Positions 14,268-17,355 of a stretch of DNA of 17,355 bases are shown here, piece after piece; the first letter of the stretch is position 1; each line of letters begins with the position of its first letter. The stretch is from Clostridia bacterium (lineage in GTDB: Bacteria; Bacillota; Clostridia; Oscillospirales; RGIG7773): the NCBI GenBank assembly GCA_017554835.1, contig JAFZHO010000093.1:1-17355 (forward strand), read 5' to 3'. Both the position numbers and the translations under genes were made by a program. Below the pieces are notes generated by a model. The model had not been told where the DNA came from. It saw nothing but the letters and a program-made list of their open reading frames with translations, and made no database searches.

Positions 14268-16019
14268 ATGAAGTTTCCAAAATATTCATCCTTTGCTCAA
14301 AAGGAAAGAACAGTTTTATTATCAAAATTTCGTGGCGTAGATTTTTCCTCCAACTATGAGGAGATTGATTTTTCTCATTCCCCTGATTGCAAGAATATGT
14401 ATCTTGACGAAAATAATAATCTTGTTAAAAGGCCCGGATTTGAAGTTATTCATGAGTTTTCGGGATCATCAAATGGGATTTTCACATTTCCCCGCAGTGA
14501 AGGGACTGAAATAATCCTGCATATGGGAACAAAACTATATAGATACTTTAACGGTGAATTGGAGGAAATTTTTGACGGACTGAATGGTTTTCCCACCAAA
14601 GGTTTCGTTTTTGAGAATAAACTTTATATTCTGGGTGGTAACTGCTACATTGAATATGACGGTAAAAGAGCGTGTGATGTTCGGGATATTGCCTATACGC
14701 CAACAACCTTCATCGGCAGAAGTCCTTATGGCGGTGGTACCCGACTTGAATATCCGAATCTTTTGAGGGATAACAGAATAAATACTTTTATCGCTGACGG
14801 AGTAAACGTTTTATATAAAACGGACAGCATGTTCCTTAATAAAATTAATAAAATCGTTGTTAATGGAAGAATTCTTTCTGAGGAAGAATATGATATTGTT
14901 AACGATGGAATGGTTCAGTTTAAAACCCCACCCGAAAAGGCAGAAGAGGGTATTGATAACGTTATTATTGATTTTAATTGCAGTATGGAAGATTCATCCT
15001 TTGACGTGGCAAAATGCGATACCTTCGGAATATTTGGTGGAAAAAACGACGGCCGAGTATTTTTCACGGGAATAAGAGGGTTTGAAAACGTGGATTTTCA
15101 AAGCGGACTATATGATGCAACTTATTTCCCCTCATCAGGATATACAAAGCTTGGAGCCCATACTACCAAAATCATGGGATACGTCAAAGGTGATAACTGT
15201 CAGATAATTATAAAAAGCGATAACGATTCAAGCGCTACCCATTATCGCAGAACCTTCGAACTTGACGGGGATGGAAACGCCATATTTCCTATTACGGAAG
15301 GAATTGAAGGGGTTGGCGCTATAAATAAATCCTTTGTCAATTTCGGTGGAAGACCCTTATATCTATCAAAAGAGGGAGTTATATCTATTGAGGGAACAGA
15401 CGTTTCAAGCAGATATATCACGAAAAATGTCTCCGTGAATATAAACGGACGTCTTCTGAAAGAAGAAAATCTGGAAAGTGCCGAGATGTTTGTCTGCGAT
15501 AATAAGCTATTTCTATGTGTAAACGGAAATGCCTACGTTGCCGATGGAAGATATTTTTCCTCAAAGGGATTTGAATGGTTTTATTTTTCGGGGCTTAATA
15601 TTAAAAAAGCAGTTCATATTAACGATGATATTTATTTTCTAACAAAAGATAATAGGTTTTGTAAAATGTTTAAAGAGGGGAATTTCTCCGACGGTGGAAA
15701 AAGCATCGAAGCATATTGGAAAACCCCGATAATAGAATTTGAGCCAAAAAAATATCTCAAAAATATAACCGATGTTCAGGTAGGTTTTCTGAAAAGTAGT
15801 GAAGAATATACAGCCGATATTTTTTATATAGATGAAATTTCCCGCCAGGAAATTTTAAAGGACATAGTAATTTTAAGGTCGCCTTGTAATTTTAATACTA
15901 AAACAAAGCTTTTTGATAACGAATATTTTCAGGTGGAAATAAATAATAATAAGCCAAATGAAAATTTAAAAATTGAAAAAATTCTCATAAGTTATCAGAT
16001 TGGTAAAAAATTGATTTAA
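14268..16019 (+). CDS. Putative tail nozzle / stabilisation protein (T7 gp12-like)
   Basis: The 583-residue protein opens with FRGVDFSSNYEEIDFSHSPD, then a CKNMYLDENNNLVKRPGFEVI segment. This start (GVD..., ...SPDxxNM..., ...KRPG) is characteristic of podovirus nozzle or stabilisation proteins. The rest is rich in short beta strands with recurring aromatic-Gly turns (KLYRYFNGEL, KLYILGGN, PLYLSKEGV, FYFSGLNI), consistent with the beta-propeller body expected of a nozzle. No enzymatic motif is seen. The ATG at 14268 is preferred, with AAAGGGTG at 14254-14261, although a TTG at 14241 would add nine residues. It follows the adaptor-like gene, the same order as T7 genes 11 and 12. Confidence 0.65.
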   Translation: MKFPKYSSFAQKERTVLLSKFRGVDFSSNYEEIDFSHSPDCKNMYLDENNNLVKRPGFEVIHEFSGSSNGIFTFPRSEGTEIILHMGTKLYRYFNGELEEIFDGLNGFPTKGFVFENKLYILGGNCYIEYDGKRACDVRDIAYTPTTFIGRSPYGGGTRLEYPNLLRDNRINTFIADGVNVLYKTDSMFLNKINKIVVNGRILSEEEYDIVNDGMVQFKTPPEKAEEGIDNVIIDFNCSMEDSSFDVAKCDTFGIFGGKNDGRVFFTGIRGFENVDFQSGLYDATYFPSSGYTKLGAHTTKIMGYVKGDNCQIIIKSDNDSSATHYRRTFELDGDGNAIFPITEGIEGVGAINKSFVNFGGRPLYLSKEGVISIEGTDVSSRYITKNVSVNINGRLLKEENLESAEMFVCDNKLFLCVNGNAYVADGRYFSSKGFEWFYFSGLNIKKAVHINDDIYFLTKDNRFCKMFKEGNFSDGGKSIEAYWKTPIIEFEPKKYLKNITDVQVGFLKSSEEYTADIFYIDEISRQEILKDIVILRSPCNFNTKTKLFDNEYFQVEINNNKPNENLKIEKILISYQIGKKLI

Positions 16020-16033
16020 AAGAGGTAGCATAT

Positions 16034-17047
16034 ATGGAATATAATAAAAATAAAGATTATGCAGAAATTCTGGATTATCTTATAAAAGGCGGGGCATCAA
16101 AGGATGAGGTTAAAGAGGTTCTTGACTTGAGAATCAGAAAAATCGATGAAAACCCCGAACTTGAAAAATATAGATATGATGATTCGGCAAAAAAAGCATT
16201 GGATTATATAAATAAACCCGATGCAAAAACCCAGAAGGAAGAAGTTATAAATAACTATAATAACGCCATTGATTCATCAGTTTCTACGCAGGTTGATACA
16301 ATTCGCGAAGAAATGAATGAACTTGATGATTATTATGATGACGAAAAAGCAAAAATCTATCATAATGCAAGATTATCTGCCATCGGAAATAACGAAAGAC
16401 TTGCACAACGCGGATTTACAAAAGGGTTATACGATGGCGCATCTTCGGGTTATGGGGAAATAATGAGAGCAAATCTTGATGCAAATTTGCAGAATAATCT
16501 TATTTCGGCAGAAAAGGAAAAACAAAAGAAAATAAGCGAATTGAATAAAGAAATTCGCAAAGCGCTTGATGACGGAGAAATCAAAAAAGCGCAGAACCTT
16601 ATTGATACGGCTTATAAATATGATTTTGAAGCTTATGATCAGTATGATAAGGACCGAGAATTCGAGGCCGAAAAAGCACAACAGCAGAAAGAAAACGAGT
16701 ATAATGAACGAGATTTTTTGGCTGAGCAAAATCAGATTAAGAAAGAAAACGAATATAACGAACGTGATTTTGAAGCAAAACAAAAGCAGCAGCAGTTTGA
16801 TAACGAAATAAAAAAAGAAGATGCCATGCTTGATAATATTCTTGATAATCAAAAAATTCAAAATGCAAAGAACAATGATTTTAAAAATAGCGCAGTATAT
16901 AAAGAAATAATCAGCAAAATCTATATGGGAAAATATTCTTTATCCGCTATTATAGAAAGTTATATGCCCGTTTTAAAAAATTATAGTTCCGATGCACTGC
17001 TTGAAATTGCAGATGCTTACTATGATTATCAGAAAAATCTGAAATAA
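16034..17047 (+). CDS. Coiled-coil virion (ejection-type) protein
   Basis: The 337-residue protein is highly charged and almost wholly helical. A central segment, NNERLAQRGFTKGLYDGASSGYGEIMRANLDANLQNNL (split here as NNERLAQRGFTKGLYDG and ASSGYGEIMRANLDANLQ), resembles a Gly/Ser-containing helix found in internal virion proteins encoded near phage tail genes. Residues 204-258 are three tandem 18-19-residue repeats rich in Glu, Lys, Asn and Gln. In podoviruses the gene after the nozzle usually encodes an internal protein ejected with the DNA, and that is the working call. A structural rod or tail-fibre support protein is also possible. The gene starts 14 bases after the nozzle gene and is the last of the operon. 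Confidence 0.55.
   Translation: MEYNKNKDYAEILDYLIKGGASKDEVKEVLDLRIRKIDENPELEKYRYDDSAKKALDYINKPDAKTQKEEVINNYNNAIDSSVSTQVDTIREEMNELDDYYDDEKAKIYHNARLSAIGNNERLAQRGFTKGLYDGASSGYGEIMRANLDANLQNNLISAEKEKQKKISELNKEIRKALDDGEIKKAQNLIDTAYKYDFEAYDQYDKDREFEAEKAQQQKENEYNERDFLAEQNQIKKENEYNERDFEAKQKQQQFDNEIKKEDAMLDNILDNQKIQNAKNNDFKNSAVYKEIISKIYMGKYSLSAIIESYMPVLKNYSSDALLEIADAYYDYQKNLK
16643..16807 (+). repeat. Three tandem 18-19-codon repeats
   Basis: Within the last virion-type gene, three in-frame units start YDKDREFEAE, YNERDFLAEQ and YNERDFEAKQ. The second and third are each preceded by KENE. The KENEYNERDF core is exact at 16688-16717 and 16742-16771, 54 bases apart, with several synonymous base changes between the copies. 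Confidence 0.85.
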
Positions 17048-17055
17048 TGCGTAAA

Positions 17056-17092
17056 AAAAAGAATGTGTAGAAATTTTCTACACATTCTTTTT
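17056..17092. terminator. Bidirectional intrinsic terminator at the end of the virion operon
   Basis: A stem of at least 15 bp (AAAAAGAATGTGTAG at 17056-17070 with 17078-17092) closes an AAATTTT loop, A-rich on the left and T-rich on the right. It lies between the convergent virion operon and antiporter gene and can serve both. Confidence 0.9.
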
Positions 17093-17102
17093 ATTTAAAT
17101 CA

Positions 17103-17355
17103 TTATGCTTTACGGTTTTGAACCATACGAATAACGAACAAGATAGCGAATAATAAAACTAAGCAGATAGGCAATACCACCCAAGCGTTCTGAATGAAAC
17201 CGCATAATACGTAGCCAATAAATGATACGCCTGCAACGAGAAGTGCATAAGGCAACTGAGTTGAAACGTGGGCAATATGGTTGCACTGAGCACCTGCTGA
17301 TGCCATGATAGTCGTATCAGAAATTGGTGAACAGTGGTCACCGCAAACTGCACCC
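17103..17355 (-). CDS. NhaC-family Na+/H+ antiporter, C-terminal part
   Basis: The frame is open beyond the right edge, and only the last 84 codons are visible. The segment G-A-V-C-G-D-H-C-S-P-I-S-D-T-T-I, then MASAGAQCNHIAHVSTQLPY, is a hallmark of the NhaC family of membrane sodium/proton (or related malate-lactate type) antiporters. Two membrane helices follow (LLVAGVSFIGYVLCGFI and WVVLPICLVLLFAILFVI) and a short basic tail, R-M-V-Q-N-R-K-A. Codon choice differs from most neighbours (CGT for Arg, GGT for Gly, more C-ending codons), and the stretch is richer in GC, suggesting either high expression or separate origin. Transport substrate and full length cannot be read from this fragment. 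Confidence 0.88.
   Translation of the reverse strand, partial: GAVCGDHCSPISDTTIMASAGAQCNHIAHVSTQLPYALLVAGVSFIGYVLCGFIQNAWVVLPICLVLLFAILFVIRMVQNRKA

Noticed and set aside
16427..16861. 144-codon open frame on the minus strand
   Set aside because: It is antisense to the coiled-coil gene. Its Phe/Ile/Leu richness is what results from reading Glu/Lys/Asn codons backwards, and it has no ribosome site.
11479..17092. A complete prophage
   Set aside because: No integrase, repressor, replication, portal, large terminase, holin or endolysin gene is present, and the flanking genes are chromosomal with their own terminators.

Overview
The window is AT-rich DNA from a spore-forming low-GC Bacillota, most likely an anaerobic member of the Clostridia. 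It carries a germinant-receptor operon and the complete eight-gene spoIIIA operon, with GGAGG-type ribosome binding sites and frequent GTG/TTG starts. Genus and species cannot be read from the sequence. Gene spacing is tight, many stops and starts overlap as ATGA, and perfect-stem intrinsic terminators separate the units.

Positions 1-3320 hold a GerA-type germinant-receptor operon: the A subunit (its 5' end lies outside the window), the B subunit and the C lipoprotein, closed by a 14-bp-stem terminator. Positions 3369-7910 hold spoIIIAA to spoIIIAH in canonical order. These encode the mother-cell side of the SpoIIIA-SpoIIQ channel that connects mother cell and engulfed forespore. An Asp23/Gls24 gene with its own promoter follows (7983-8351). 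It converges on a nitroreductase gene (minus strand, 8383-8904) across a shared bidirectional terminator. A divergent promoter region then leads to tRNA-Pro(GGG) (9005-9080) with its own terminator, a seven-helix membrane GGDEF protein (9167-10237), and an aldo/keto reductase fused to a two-cluster ferredoxin domain (10329-11429).

Positions 11479-17092 are the unusual part. They form one promoter-to-terminator unit of seven genes that read as a podovirus-style virion module: scaffold-like protein, N4-gp56-type major capsid protein, small structural protein, a 101-residue protein resembling the C-terminal half of a phage small terminase without its DNA-binding domain, tail adaptor-like protein, tail-nozzle-like protein, and a coiled-coil ejection-type protein with 18-residue repeats. 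No portal, large terminase, integrase, replication, lysis or regulatory gene accompanies them. Ordinary chromosomal genes with their own terminators bound the module on both sides, all reading frames are intact, and codon context matches the host genes. It looks like a retained or repurposed capsid and tail-neck module rather than a prophage, and it is the best candidate here for an undescribed system.

After a shared bidirectional terminator, the right edge holds the C-terminal end of an NhaC-family antiporter on the minus strand, visibly richer in GC and with different codon choice. The tetranucleotide GATC is strikingly rare throughout the window. No CRISPR array, insertion sequence, rRNA, integrase or recognisable riboswitch was seen.
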